From assembly GCA_963749905.1 (NCBI GenBank), contig CAVVOF010000004.1, forward strand, positions 558,001 through 622,000: DNA of 64,000 nt. Direction: 5' to 3'. Origin of the DNA: UBA10649 sp963749905 (lineage in GTDB: Bacteria; Actinomycetota; Actinomycetes; S36-B12). Shown here one piece after another: positions 36,806-44,979 of the stretch. The notes under the pieces are model-generated. The model had not been told where the DNA came from and did no database searches. It was given only the letters and a program-made list of their open reading frames with translations. Position 1 is the first letter of the stretch; the number at the start of each line of letters is the position of its first letter. The position numbers were made by a program, and so were the translations under genes.

Positions 36806-37933
36806 ATGAGCGGACGGGTGATCCTCTTCGGGGCCACGGGCTTCACCGGGCGACTGACCGCCGAGGCGATGACGCGGGCGGGACTCGCGCCCGTACTCGC
36901 CGGGCGATCGGCGGACGCCCTGGTCGCGCTGGTCGGCGACCTTGCTGGCCTCGGTCCCTTCGACGCGCAGCCGACGTGGCGCACAGCCGACGCCGACGAC
37001 CCGGCCAGCGTTCGCGCACTCGTCGACAGTCCGCAGGACGTGCTGGTCAGCACCGTCGGACCGTTCCTCGAGCACGGACGCCCGGCCGTGGACGCGGCGA
37101 TACGGCAGGGGTGCGGCTACCTCGACTCGACCGGGGAGTCGACGTTCCTGCGCCGGCTGTTCGAGGAGGATCAGTCGTCGGCGCAGGCCGCTGGCGCTCG
37201 CCTGCTGCCGGCCTTCGGGTACGACTTCGTGCCGGGCAACCTCGCCGGTGCGCTGGCCATCGAAGAGGCGCGCGCCCGTGGACGGGAGGCGACCATCGTC
37301 GACATCGGGTACTTCGTGCGCGGATCGATGCAGATGAGCAGCGGCACCCGGGCGACGGCCGCGCTGCTGGCTGCGGAGCCACTGCTGGCACGCCGAAACG
37401 GCCGGGTCGTCGCCACATCGGGGGGCGTCTCCTCCTTCGACGTGGGCGATCGGCGTTGGGACGCCATGCTCATCGGCGGCAGCGAGCCCTTCACCCTCCC
37501 GCGGTCCACGCCGGAGGTACGCGATGTGAACGTGTACCTCGGCTGGGCAGGCAAGTGGACGCGGGGGGCACAGGCCGCGGGGCAGGCAGTGTCCGCGGTG
37601 CGTCGGGTGCCGGGAGTGGGGAGCGCGATGCAGGCCGCGCTGAACAAGGCGGGCGGCACCGTCACGGGAGTCGGCCCGTCCCCCGAGGAGCGGGCGCAGG
37701 CGCGCACCGTCGTCGTGGCACGGGCGAGCGACGGCGTGGGCCGGGTGCTCAGCGAGGTTCGCGTCGAGGGCCCGAGTCCGTATGACCTCACCGGCGAACT
37801 GCTGGCCTGGGGAGCGGCCATGCTGCTCACGGGGCGCGCGCTCGGGACGGGCGTGCAGGGGCCGGTGGACGCCTTCGGCCTCGCGGCGCTGCAGCAAGGC
37901 TGCGCCGACATGGGTCTGGCCCGCGTCGAGTAG
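36806..37933 (+). CDS. Saccharopine-dehydrogenase-like NAD(P)-binding oxidoreductase
   Basis: 375 residues with the N-terminal VILFGATGFTGRLTAEAMTR Rossmann motif, then DPASVRALVDSPQDVLVSTVGPF and GYLDSTGE. This is the pattern of the actinobacterial trans-acting enoyl reductase and saccharopine dehydrogenase C-like group (M. tuberculosis Rv2449c, Rv2953). Those act on lipids in mycobacteria; no lipid genes are adjacent here. Divergent from the aminotransferase, 34 bases apart. Confidence 0.85.
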   Translation: MSGRVILFGATGFTGRLTAEAMTRAGLAPVLAGRSADALVALVGDLAGLGPFDAQPTWRTADADDPASVRALVDSPQDVLVSTVGPFLEHGRPAVDAAIRQGCGYLDSTGESTFLRRLFEEDQSSAQAAGARLLPAFGYDFVPGNLAGALAIEEARARGREATIVDIGYFVRGSMQMSSGTRATAALLAAEPLLARRNGRVVATSGGVSSFDVGDRRWDAMLIGGSEPFTLPRSTPEVRDVNVYLGWAGKWTRGAQAAGQAVSAVRRVPGVGSAMQAALNKAGGTVTGVGPSPEERAQARTVVVARASDGVGRVLSEVRVEGPSPYDLTGELLAWGAAMLLTGRALGTGVQGPVDAFGLAALQQGCADMGLARVE

Positions 37934-37970
37934 GTCATCGGCGCCACACCCGCCCGGATAGCCTGCGTGG

Positions 37971-38841
37971 GTGCGCGAGGACGAATGGCGCCGCCGCCAG
38001 CAAGCCCACCGGGAGCGCGTGCGCCCCTGGATCGAGCCACGACTCGAGCGTCGTCGCGAAGGCCGCACGCACCCGACGGACGACTTCCTCTTCGACTACT
38101 ACCCGTACTCCCCCAACCGGCTGGCCACCTGGCATCCGGGCTTCGGCATCGTGCTGGAAGGGGCAGCCGAGGCCTTCCTCGAGCATGACGCGTACGTCCG
38201 CGTCGACGGCGGCGTCACCAGCAGCGTCGGCTGGCTCGACGACCGGCGACGTGACCGGCTGGGCCTCGCGATCCGCATCCTGCAGGGCACGTCAGCGCGA
38301 GCGCCGGTGACCGGCTGCTTCGCCCTCCACGAGTGGGCCATGGTCTACGGACTCGACCAGGATGCCGTCCGCCACCACGACTACCCCCTCCGACTGACGC
38401 CGGCCGAGATCCGCGAGACCGTCGACGCCATCGGACTGCGGTGCACGCACATCGACGCCTATCGCTTCTTCACCCCCGAGGCCCAGCCACATGAACCCCC
38501 TCGAGCCCACTCGCGCGACCCAGCCGGACCTCGAGCAGCCGGGCTGCCTGCACGCCTCGATGGACCTCTACAAGTACGCGATGTGGTTCCAGCCGCTCGT
38601 GGGCAGCGAGCTGGCCGCCGACTGCTTCGAACTCGCTCGCGGTGCGCGCGACCTCGACATGCAGGCCTCGCCGTATGACGTCGCGTACGTCGGGCTCGAG
38701 CCGATCCGAGTGGAGACGGCCGACGGACGTGCCGAGTACGCGCACCGTCAGCGCGACCTGATGGCCGTCACCGCTCCCGTGCGCGCGCGCCTGCTTGGCG
38801 CGCTGCTGGGACTCCAGGGCGCATCTGCTCCGGTGTCCTAG
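37971..38841 (+). pseudogene. 3-methyladenine-DNA-glycosylase-like protein, +1 frameshift
   Basis: Actinobacterial family annotated as 3-methyladenine DNA glycosylase, about 290 residues. The first frame runs from the GTG at 37971 (REDEWRRRQQAHRERV, DFLFDYYPYSPNRLATWHPGFG) to HIDAYRFFTPEA. The family C-terminus (NPLEPTRATQPDLEQPGCL, then DLYKYAMWFQPLVGSELAADC) continues in the next frame to 38841. One extra base between 38473 and 38490, in CCCCC or CCC, explains the break; removal gives 289 residues. The enzymatic name is by family only. Confidence 0.82.
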
Positions 38842-38850
38842 CCACGCGCG

Positions 38851-40008
38851 TCACAGCGAGATCCGCGTGCCTGACGCGGCTGACCTCTCGACCGCGTCCA
38901 GAAGCCGGTGCAGCACCACCGCATCGTCGAAGTCCGGGACCTGTTCGGGCGCAGCCGCCCCCTGGGCGAACCGCGCGTACGCCTCGGCCACGTTCACCGC
39001 GGCCACCGGCAACTCTGCAGGGGCGACGCGATACCCGGCGGGGACGGGCATGATCGCCATCTCGTTGGACGACCCGCGCCCACCGCGCAGTGTCAGCTCC
39101 GCGGCCTGCAGGTGACCGGAGGGGGCAGTGATCTCCAGGTCGCCCTCGGTGCCGTTGATCTCCCATCGGAAGTTGGTGGCGCGTGACGAACCCCCGCGGT
39201 AGTGGACGGCGACGACCACGTCGTTGGCCAGAGTGCCGCTGACCATCACCTGGTCGGCGATGTCCCTCACGCGGGTCTCCCGCGTCTCCCTCACGAGGTA
39301 CGTCTCACGCCTGGTCGCAAGCGTGGCGACCACCTCGCGGAACTCCCCCAGCACCCAGCTGAGTGCATCGACGGCGTGCCCGAACGGGATCGTGAGTACG
39401 TTCGCGCCGTTGGACCGGGTGTTCAGATAAACGAGGTGCTCGGGGTCGGACGCCCCCATGCTGCCGCTCGACCCCACCACGTTCGATGACAGCACCTCAC
39501 CGACGAAGCCGTCGCGCACCAGGTCCCTGACATACCTGACCGTGGGTGACGACCGAGCCTGCAGGCCCACCGCCGTTCGGATCCCGCGCCTGCGCGCCAT
39601 CTCCGACATGGCCTCGGCCTCGGGAAGGCCGTTGCCCAGCGGCCACTCGCAGTACACGACCTTGCCCTCGCCCAAGGCAGCCTCGACGATCTCGCGATGG
39701 TGCGGCACCTTGACGGTGACGGCCACCATGTCCACACCCGGATCCCGCACGAGTTCATGCACGGTCGAGTAGGAGTGGGGAATGCCGAGTGCGTGCGCGG
39801 CGGCCGCCGCGGTCCCTGCTGTGCTGCTCGCGACTCCGACAAGCTCGAATTCCGGCAGGAGCTGAAGGGCCGGCACATGCGCCCGCGCTGCCCAGCTGCG
39901 GCCGGGAGTCAGCCCGACGATGCCTACGCGCAGGGGTCGGGGCGGCGTTGGTTCCGGCACGCTGGCAAGGCTCTCATGCCGGACTGCGTGCTCCCCCTCA
40001 TCCGCCAC
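38851..40008 (-). CDS. Gfo/Idh/MocA family NAD(P)-dependent oxidoreductase
   Basis: 385 residues. The N-terminal Rossmann fold has VGIVGLTPGRSWAARAHVPAL, and the usual EKPL of the family is EWPLG here (VVYCEWPLGNGLPEA), so the catalytic lysine is replaced by Trp, as in Gal80-like members with altered or regulatory roles. The C-terminal substrate domain has the expected alpha/beta run. The first 20 or so residues before LRVGIVGL may be over-called. Divergent from the methyltransferase, 28 bases apart. Confidence 0.85.
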   Translation of the reverse strand: MADEGEHAVRHESLASVPEPTPPRPLRVGIVGLTPGRSWAARAHVPALQLLPEFELVGVASSTAGTAAAAAHALGIPHSYSTVHELVRDPGVDMVAVTVKVPHHREIVEAALGEGKVVYCEWPLGNGLPEAEAMSEMARRRGIRTAVGLQARSSPTVRYVRDLVRDGFVGEVLSSNVVGSSGSMGASDPEHLVYLNTRSNGANVLTIPFGHAVDALSWVLGEFREVVATLATRRETYLVRETRETRVRDIADQVMVSGTLANDVVVAVHYRGGSSRATNFRWEINGTEGDLEITAPSGHLQAAELTLRGGRGSSNEMAIMPVPAGYRVAPAELPVAAVNVAEAYARFAQGAAAPEQVPDFDDAVVLHRLLDAVERSAASGTRISL

Positions 40009-40036
40009 CCGGATGGACGCGACCTACGCTCGAACC

Positions 40037-40882
40037 ATGACGCAGACGCCACGCACGCCGTCCGAACTGGTCGCCTGGGAGCGTGACCACCTGTCCGACC
40101 TTTCCCTCGGCTACCCCGCCAACCACTTCGCCTGGCGGGTGGTCCTCGACCATGCCCGCGCCGCCGGGGCGCGCTCCCTGGTCGAGGTCGGCGTCGGCAG
40201 GGGCAACGGCGTGGCCCACGTCCTCGACGCCGGGATGTCGTTCGCCGGCATCGACCGTGATGCGGAGTCCGTCGAACGAACGCAGGCGATCCTCGACGAG
40301 CTCGGGGCGGATCCGAGCGCTGTCGTCCTCGGCGACATCGAGCACGAGGGTGTTGCTCAAGGCGTGCCCGGGGCCGGGGACTTCGACACGCTCATGGCGC
40401 TCGGGATCATGCCGCATGCCGAGGATCCGGTGGTCGCCGTGCGGGCCATGGAGTCGCTCGTGCGCCCCGGCGGAGAGCTCTTCCTCGAGTACCGCAACAG
40501 CCTGTTCTCGCTGGTGACGTTCAACCGGCTGTCCCGTCAGTTCATCGTCGACGAACTGCTGGGGCCGGTGGGCGCCGAGACGCGCGAACGGACGGGTCGC
40601 TTCGTGGACGAGCACGTGGACCTGACCCGGCCACCGGTCCGCTCAGGCAGCGTCGAGGCGCGGTACGACAACCCGCTGGCCATCGGGGACTGGTTCGCCG
40701 GCCTCGGCTTCCGCGAGGTCTCGGTGCACCCGTTCCACTACCACGCGTCGATGCCCGTCCTCGAGAGCGAGGATCCGCAGGCGTTCCGCGACGAGTCGCT
40801 GGCACTGGAGTCCGACACCAGCGGCTGGCGCGGACTGTTCCTGTGCTCCGTGTTCCTCGTCCGCGCGGTCCGTCCGACCTAG
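40037..40882 (+). CDS. SAM-dependent class I methyltransferase
   Basis: 281 residues with the SAM motif LVEVGVGRGNGVAHVLDAG, acidic FAGIDRDAESVE, and motif III LMALGIMPHAEDPVVAVRAM followed by RPGGELFLEYRN. The latter half has YDNPLAIGDWFAGLGF. No close functional family recognised. ATG at 40037. The stop abuts the APC permease stop on the other strand (convergent, no gap). Confidence 0.83.
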   Translation: MTQTPRTPSELVAWERDHLSDLSLGYPANHFAWRVVLDHARAAGARSLVEVGVGRGNGVAHVLDAGMSFAGIDRDAESVERTQAILDELGADPSAVVLGDIEHEGVAQGVPGAGDFDTLMALGIMPHAEDPVVAVRAMESLVRPGGELFLEYRNSLFSLVTFNRLSRQFIVDELLGPVGAETRERTGRFVDEHVDLTRPPVRSGSVEARYDNPLAIGDWFAGLGFREVSVHPFHYHASMPVLESEDPQAFRDESLALESDTSGWRGLFLCSVFLVRAVRPT

Positions 40883-42184
40883 CTACCGAGTCTCGGTGCG
40901 GCGCCGATAGACGGCCTCGAACACGAAGCTCAGCACGACCGCCCCGACGAGGGTGATCCACGTCGCCGTCTCCCCCTGCCGGATCGTGTCGCCGAGCAAC
41001 GCGAGGAACAGCGCCGCGTTCAGCACGACCGCCAGCACCAGCGGCCAGGCTCGCGCCCTCGTCTTCGCGCGCACCCGCAGGTGCCCGATGCTCACCGCCC
41101 CGTACACGACGAGGAAGGCCAGGCTGGTCATCTGCCCGACGGCGGACAGCGGGAAAGCCAGCACCAGCAGGATGATCAGCACCGCCGACACGACGAGCGA
41201 CAGCGGCACCGAGTGCCACACCGTGCGCGTCAGCGCGCGGGACAGTTGCCGGTTCTCCGCGACATCGAAGCCGACGTTGGAGGCCGCGAAGATAGTCGCG
41301 TTCACCGCCGACGCGGTGGCCAGGATCGCCGCGCCCGCGACGACGACGAAGCCGATCCGGCCGGCGAGTGCCTGTCCCAGATCGGCGAGCGCATGACCTG
41401 CGTCCGCCTCGATCTGCGTCAGCGGAAGGACGGCGACCACCACGAAGCTGACCGCCAGGTACACGGCTGCGACGATCCCAAGCGCCCCGAACATCGCCCG
41501 CGGCAGTTCCCTGCTCGGCTTGGTCATCTCGCCTGCGGCATTCGCCACCACCCCGAAACCCTGGTACGTCACATAGAGCAGGGCCGCGCCGGTCACGACA
41601 CCGAGCACTCCGGGCGTGCCCTCGGCACCGATCCGCGAGGGGTCGGCGTGGAACATGCCGACCACCACGAGACCGAGCAGGATGACCAGCTCGATCATGA
41701 TGATGACCGTCTCCGCGCGGCCGACGAGCTTCGAGCCGGCCAGATTCACCAGGGTGAACAGGGCGACCACGCCCACGCCCACCGCCTGCTTCCCCCACGA
41801 CGGGAACCCGTCGCCGAACAGCGCACCCACGTACTCGGCGAAGCCGGCCGCGTACAGGGCGGTGGCGATGAGGTACGCGAGGTACTGGAAGACGTTCAGG
41901 CCGCCACAGACGAGGGTGTCGCCGAAGCCCTCCCGCAGGAACTGGGCTGCGCCGCCGCGGCTGGGGAAGGTGGCGCCCATCCGGGAGTAGGAGTAGACCG
42001 AGAAGGCCGCCGCGATCCCGGCGAGCACGAATGCCAGCGGCAGCCAAGCGCCGGTCGACGTAGCGGCCAGGCCGAGCAGCGTGTAGAGGCCGGCGCCCAT
42101 CATCCCGCCGACGCCGAGCGCCGCCGCCGACACCAGTCCGATGGATCCGGATCTCGGCTGCTGGGCCGGGGGGTCAGCGGTCAC
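40883..42184 (-). CDS. APC family amino acid permease
   Basis: 433 residues with about 12 membrane helices. The helix 1 break motif GVGGMMGAGLYTLLG is typical of APC transporters, and the loop TKPSRELPRAMFGALGIV matches the conserved loop between helices 6 and 7. Probably proton-coupled amino acid or amine uptake. It lies nine bases after the small ParB-like gene; substrate not predictable. Confidence 0.9.
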   Translation of the reverse strand: MTADPPAQQPRSGSIGLVSAAALGVGGMMGAGLYTLLGLAATSTGAWLPLAFVLAGIAAAFSVYSYSRMGATFPSRGGAAQFLREGFGDTLVCGGLNVFQYLAYLIATALYAAGFAEYVGALFGDGFPSWGKQAVGVGVVALFTLVNLAGSKLVGRAETVIIMIELVILLGLVVVGMFHADPSRIGAEGTPGVLGVVTGAALLYVTYQGFGVVANAAGEMTKPSRELPRAMFGALGIVAAVYLAVSFVVVAVLPLTQIEADAGHALADLGQALAGRIGFVVVAGAAILATASAVNATIFAASNVGFDVAENRQLSRALTRTVWHSVPLSLVVSAVLIILLVLAFPLSAVGQMTSLAFLVVYGAVSIGHLRVRAKTRARAWPLVLAVVLNAALFLALLGDTIRQGETATWITLVGAVVLSFVFEAVYRRRTETR

Positions 42185-42193
42185 GGGGTGCCC

Positions 42194-42616
42194 TCAGGCG
42201 TCACCGTCGACGATGCGACAGGGGATGTCTTCATCCTCGCTGACGTGATAGCTCGCGCAGATGCGGTGGTAACCGTCGGCGATGATCGATGGCACCCCGT
42301 CGAGGGCGTGCCCGCGGACGACCAGCACTGGCGAGAGTCGTTCGCCGCGCACCACCTTGACGAGGTCTTTGATCACGGACGGGTCGTCGAGCGGCAGCAG
42401 CGCCAGTCCCGATGAACGGAGCAGGTCCTTCGCCTTGAACGTCGCCACGGGAGCCTTGCGCAGCCGGGCGACGAGGTCACCGGACTTCTTCGCGTCCAGG
42501 CACAGGCTCAGGTAACTGAGGGCGGCCGGGTAGTCGTGCTCGTCAGGCTCGTCCTTCCACAACTCCACAGGCACGGCCGGCGCCGCGTCGGTCTCGTCGT
42601 GCTTCTTGCCCCCCAT
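42194..42616 (-). CDS. Small ParB-N-like protein of unknown function
   Basis: 140 residues, soluble and charged. The C-terminal half reads SPVLVVRGHALDG then PSIIADGYHRICASYH, resembling the nucleotide-binding core of ParB/sulfiredoxin-fold proteins (the GxHR-like GYHR). The N-terminal part (PAALSYLSLCLDAKKSGDLVARL) matches a common actinobacterial hypothetical family. Possibly co-transcribed with the APC permease. No experimental role known to me. Confidence 0.75.
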   Translation of the reverse strand: MGGKKHDETDAAPAVPVELWKDEPDEHDYPAALSYLSLCLDAKKSGDLVARLRKAPVATFKAKDLLRSSGLALLPLDDPSVIKDLVKVVRGERLSPVLVVRGHALDGVPSIIADGYHRICASYHVSEDEDIPCRIVDGDA

Positions 42617-42634
42617 GACCGTGCCCCCTCTCGA

Positions 42635-43012
42635 CTAGCTCGCCTTCTTGTGAGTGCGCCACGGACCGGGGATCAGCCAGATGAACATCCCGCAGATCCA
42701 CACGATCAGCGTCCCCCAGAGCCATCCCCAGCCACTGATGTCGAGTCCGTCGGAGATCAGCGAGGTGAGCAACAGCGCCAGGAAGGTGGAGATGAGCCCG
42801 GTCAGCGCGACGATGGATCCCGCGTTGCGCACCAGGAACTTCAGCACCACCCACGTGAAGAAGGCACTGAGGATCGCGAAGATCAGCACGGCCCAGAAGA
42901 AGCTCAGGCTGAACAGCTCAAGCTGGAACTGGTCGCCCAGGATCAGCGAGGCGAGGATGAGCCCGATTGCGTTGCCGGCGAGGCCGAGAAGCCAACCGAT
43001 GAGGATTCGCAT
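42635..43012 (-). CDS. Small four-helix membrane protein
   Basis: 125 residues, almost all hydrophobic: helices near MRILIGWLLGLAGNAIGLIL, LSFFWAVLIFAILSAFFTWV, IVALTGLISTFLALLLTSLI and WGWLWGTLIVWICGMFIW, with a basic tail THKKAS. It resembles the mycobacterial-type phage holin or DUF superfamily membrane proteins but is not clearly either. The start at 43012 (MRILIGW) is preferred to an upstream GTG that overlaps the glcD-like gene. Confidence 0.75.
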   Translation of the reverse strand: MRILIGWLLGLAGNAIGLILASLILGDQFQLELFSLSFFWAVLIFAILSAFFTWVVLKFLVRNAGSIVALTGLISTFLALLLTSLISDGLDISGWGWLWGTLIVWICGMFIWLIPGPWRTHKKAS

Positions 43013-43032
43013 GCTTGAACGGTAGCGGCCCA

Positions 43033-44418
43033 TCACCACCTGGGCAGGGATTTGCCGGGGTTGAGAATCCCCAGCGGATCCCAGGCGTCCTTGAGCCGGG
43101 AGTGGAGGTCAGCCGCGACCGCGTCGAGCTCGGCCCCGAGGGCACGCTGCTTGAGGCTGCCGACGCCATGCTCACCCGTCACGGTGCCGCCGAGGTCGAG
43201 CGCCACGTCGAGGATCTCGTCGAACGCCGCCAAGGCTCGCGTGGCCGCGGCCTCGTCCCCCCGCTCGGTGATGATCGTGGGGTGCAGGTTGCCGTCTCCC
43301 GCATGGCCGAAGGTGCAGATGGTGACGTCGTGACGCCCGGCGATGCCCTGGATGCGGAGCATGGCCTCAGCCAGCTGCGATCGGGGGACGGCCACGTCAT
43401 CCAGCAGCCAGTCGCCCCTGTCCTCCATGGCGAGGATGGCCATCCGGCGGGCGCCGAGCAGCATCTCCGACTCAGCCTCGTCCTCGGAGCGGTAGCCCTC
43501 CCGCGCCCCGTGCGCCAGGCAGATCTCCACCAGCCGGTCGGCCTCCATGGCTGCCGCGCCGTGGCCGCTGTCCGTCTGCGCGACGAGGAGCGCGCCCGCG
43601 GACGTGTCCAGGCCCATCGGGCGCCACTGCTCGACGACCTCGATGGTCTGCCGGTCCATGAGCTCGAGCATGCTGGGCGTCAACTCGGCCATGATCGCCG
43701 CGACTGCCCGGCCGGCCGCGCCGACCTCGTCGAAGACGGCCACCGCGGTGGTGGCCGGGGGCGGCAGGGGACGCAGCCTCAGCCGGGCCATCGTCACGAC
43801 GCCGAGGGTGCCCTCGGACCCCACCATGAGACCGGCGAGGTCGTAGCCCGCGACGCCCTTGATGGTGCGACGACCGAGGCGGGTCACCCGGCCGTCCGCC
43901 AACACCACCTCGAGGCCGAGCACCGCGTCCCGCGTCACGCCGTACTTCACGCAGCACAGGCCGCCGGCGTTCGTGTTGACGTTGCCGCCGATCGAGCAGA
44001 AGTCCCGGCTGGCCGGATCGGGTGCGTACCAGAGGCCATGGCCCGCCACGTGCTCGCGCAGCTCGGTGTTCATGATTCCCGGCTGCGTCTCGACGTAGCC
44101 GTCTGTCTCGTTGACGTCGAGCACCTCGCGCATGCGCTCCAGGCAGAGCACGAGGGATCCGTCGATCGCGTTGCTGCCGCCGCTGAGCCCGGATCCGGCA
44201 CCTCGCGGGACGACGGGGACGCGTTCGGCATGGGCGGCCGCAAGGACGGCGGCGACCTGATCGGTCGTCCGCGGGAACACCACCGCGAACGGCTCGCCCG
44301 CCTCGGATCCCGTCGAACGGTCGCGGGTATAGGAGCGGAGGATGTCGGTGTCAGTGACCACGTCCCGGTCGTCGAGGGTGGCGTCGCAGGCGGCCAGCAC
44401 CTTGTCCTCAGGAGTCAC
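43033..44418 (-). CDS. FAD-binding oxidoreductase, GlcD family (glycolate/D-lactate dehydrogenase)
   Basis: 461-residue PCMH-type flavoprotein that oxidises a 2-hydroxy acid. FAD-binding VVPRGAGSGLSGGSNAIDG, GGNVNTNAGGLCCVKYGVTR and MVGSEGTLGVVT are present, as are the C-terminal FGHAGDGNLHPTI and GGTVTGEHGVGSLKQ with putative active-site histidines. No glcE or glcF partner is adjacent. 29 bases after ybaK. Confidence 0.9.
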   Translation of the reverse strand: MTPEDKVLAACDATLDDRDVVTDTDILRSYTRDRSTGSEAGEPFAVVFPRTTDQVAAVLAAAHAERVPVVPRGAGSGLSGGSNAIDGSLVLCLERMREVLDVNETDGYVETQPGIMNTELREHVAGHGLWYAPDPASRDFCSIGGNVNTNAGGLCCVKYGVTRDAVLGLEVVLADGRVTRLGRRTIKGVAGYDLAGLMVGSEGTLGVVTMARLRLRPLPPPATTAVAVFDEVGAAGRAVAAIMAELTPSMLELMDRQTIEVVEQWRPMGLDTSAGALLVAQTDSGHGAAAMEADRLVEICLAHGAREGYRSEDEAESEMLLGARRMAILAMEDRGDWLLDDVAVPRSQLAEAMLRIQGIAGRHDVTICTFGHAGDGNLHPTIITERGDEAAATRALAAFDEILDVALDLGGTVTGEHGVGSLKQRALGAELDAVAADLHSRLKDAWDPLGILNPGKSLPRW

Positions 44419-44447
44419 GCCCTGACGGTATCTGCCCCGCTACTCCG

Positions 44448-44934
44448 CTACTCCGGATCGGTGAGGTCAGCGACGACGGCGCCCAGCACGGCGATGGCCT
44501 CATCCGCCGAGATCGCGATCGCCACGCCGTGGGCTCCCCCGCCGAGCGAGACCTCGCGACCCGCCATCCGCTCGTCCGCGTACACCGGCCACGCCTTCGA
44601 CCGTGCCGAACGGCGTGATGGTGCCGCGCACGAACCCGGTGGCCGCGAAGGCGGTGTCGGCGTCCGGCATCGACAGCCGGCTCACGCCCAGCAGCTCGCG
44701 CAGCTTGGGCCAGGCGATGGTGCGATCGCCCGGGACGAGGACGAGGAGGAAGTCGTCGTCCCCTCGTCGCACCACGATGGTCTTGATGACGTCCCGCGGC
44801 TCGACGCCCCGCGCCTCGGCGGCCTCGGCGAGGCTGGACACCCGGCCGTGCCGGACCACCCGGTAGGCAAGGCCGGACGCGTCGAGCGCGGCCGTCACCC
44901 GCTGCTCGCCACTGGCTTCCTCGGGCTGCGTCAT
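44448..44934 (-). pseudogene. YbaK/EbsC-type aminoacyl-tRNA deacylase, +1 frameshift
   Basis: Trans-editing domain that removes misacylated amino acids, usually from tRNA-Pro or tRNA-Cys. It has AYRVVRHGRVSSLAEAA, PRDVIKTIVVRRGDDDFLLVLVPG and the substrate-loop TGFVRGTITPFGTVE. The frame then shifts at 44594-44597 (GAAGGCG on the coding strand). Dropping one base restores AWPVYADERMAGREVSLGGG and the end of the fold, 161 residues, TAG at 44448. Sequence error or a recent break. Confidence 0.87.
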
Positions 44935-44979
44935 GGGGACAGTGTCCCGTACGCGACCGGAATCGGCGAAGATCGATGC

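Noticed and set aside
43015..44979. Long open frame upstream of the FAD/GcvT gene, as if it were an N-terminal extension
   Set aside because: It is the antisense of the glcD-like and ybaK genes, an effect of high GC content. The family start at 44980 is clear.
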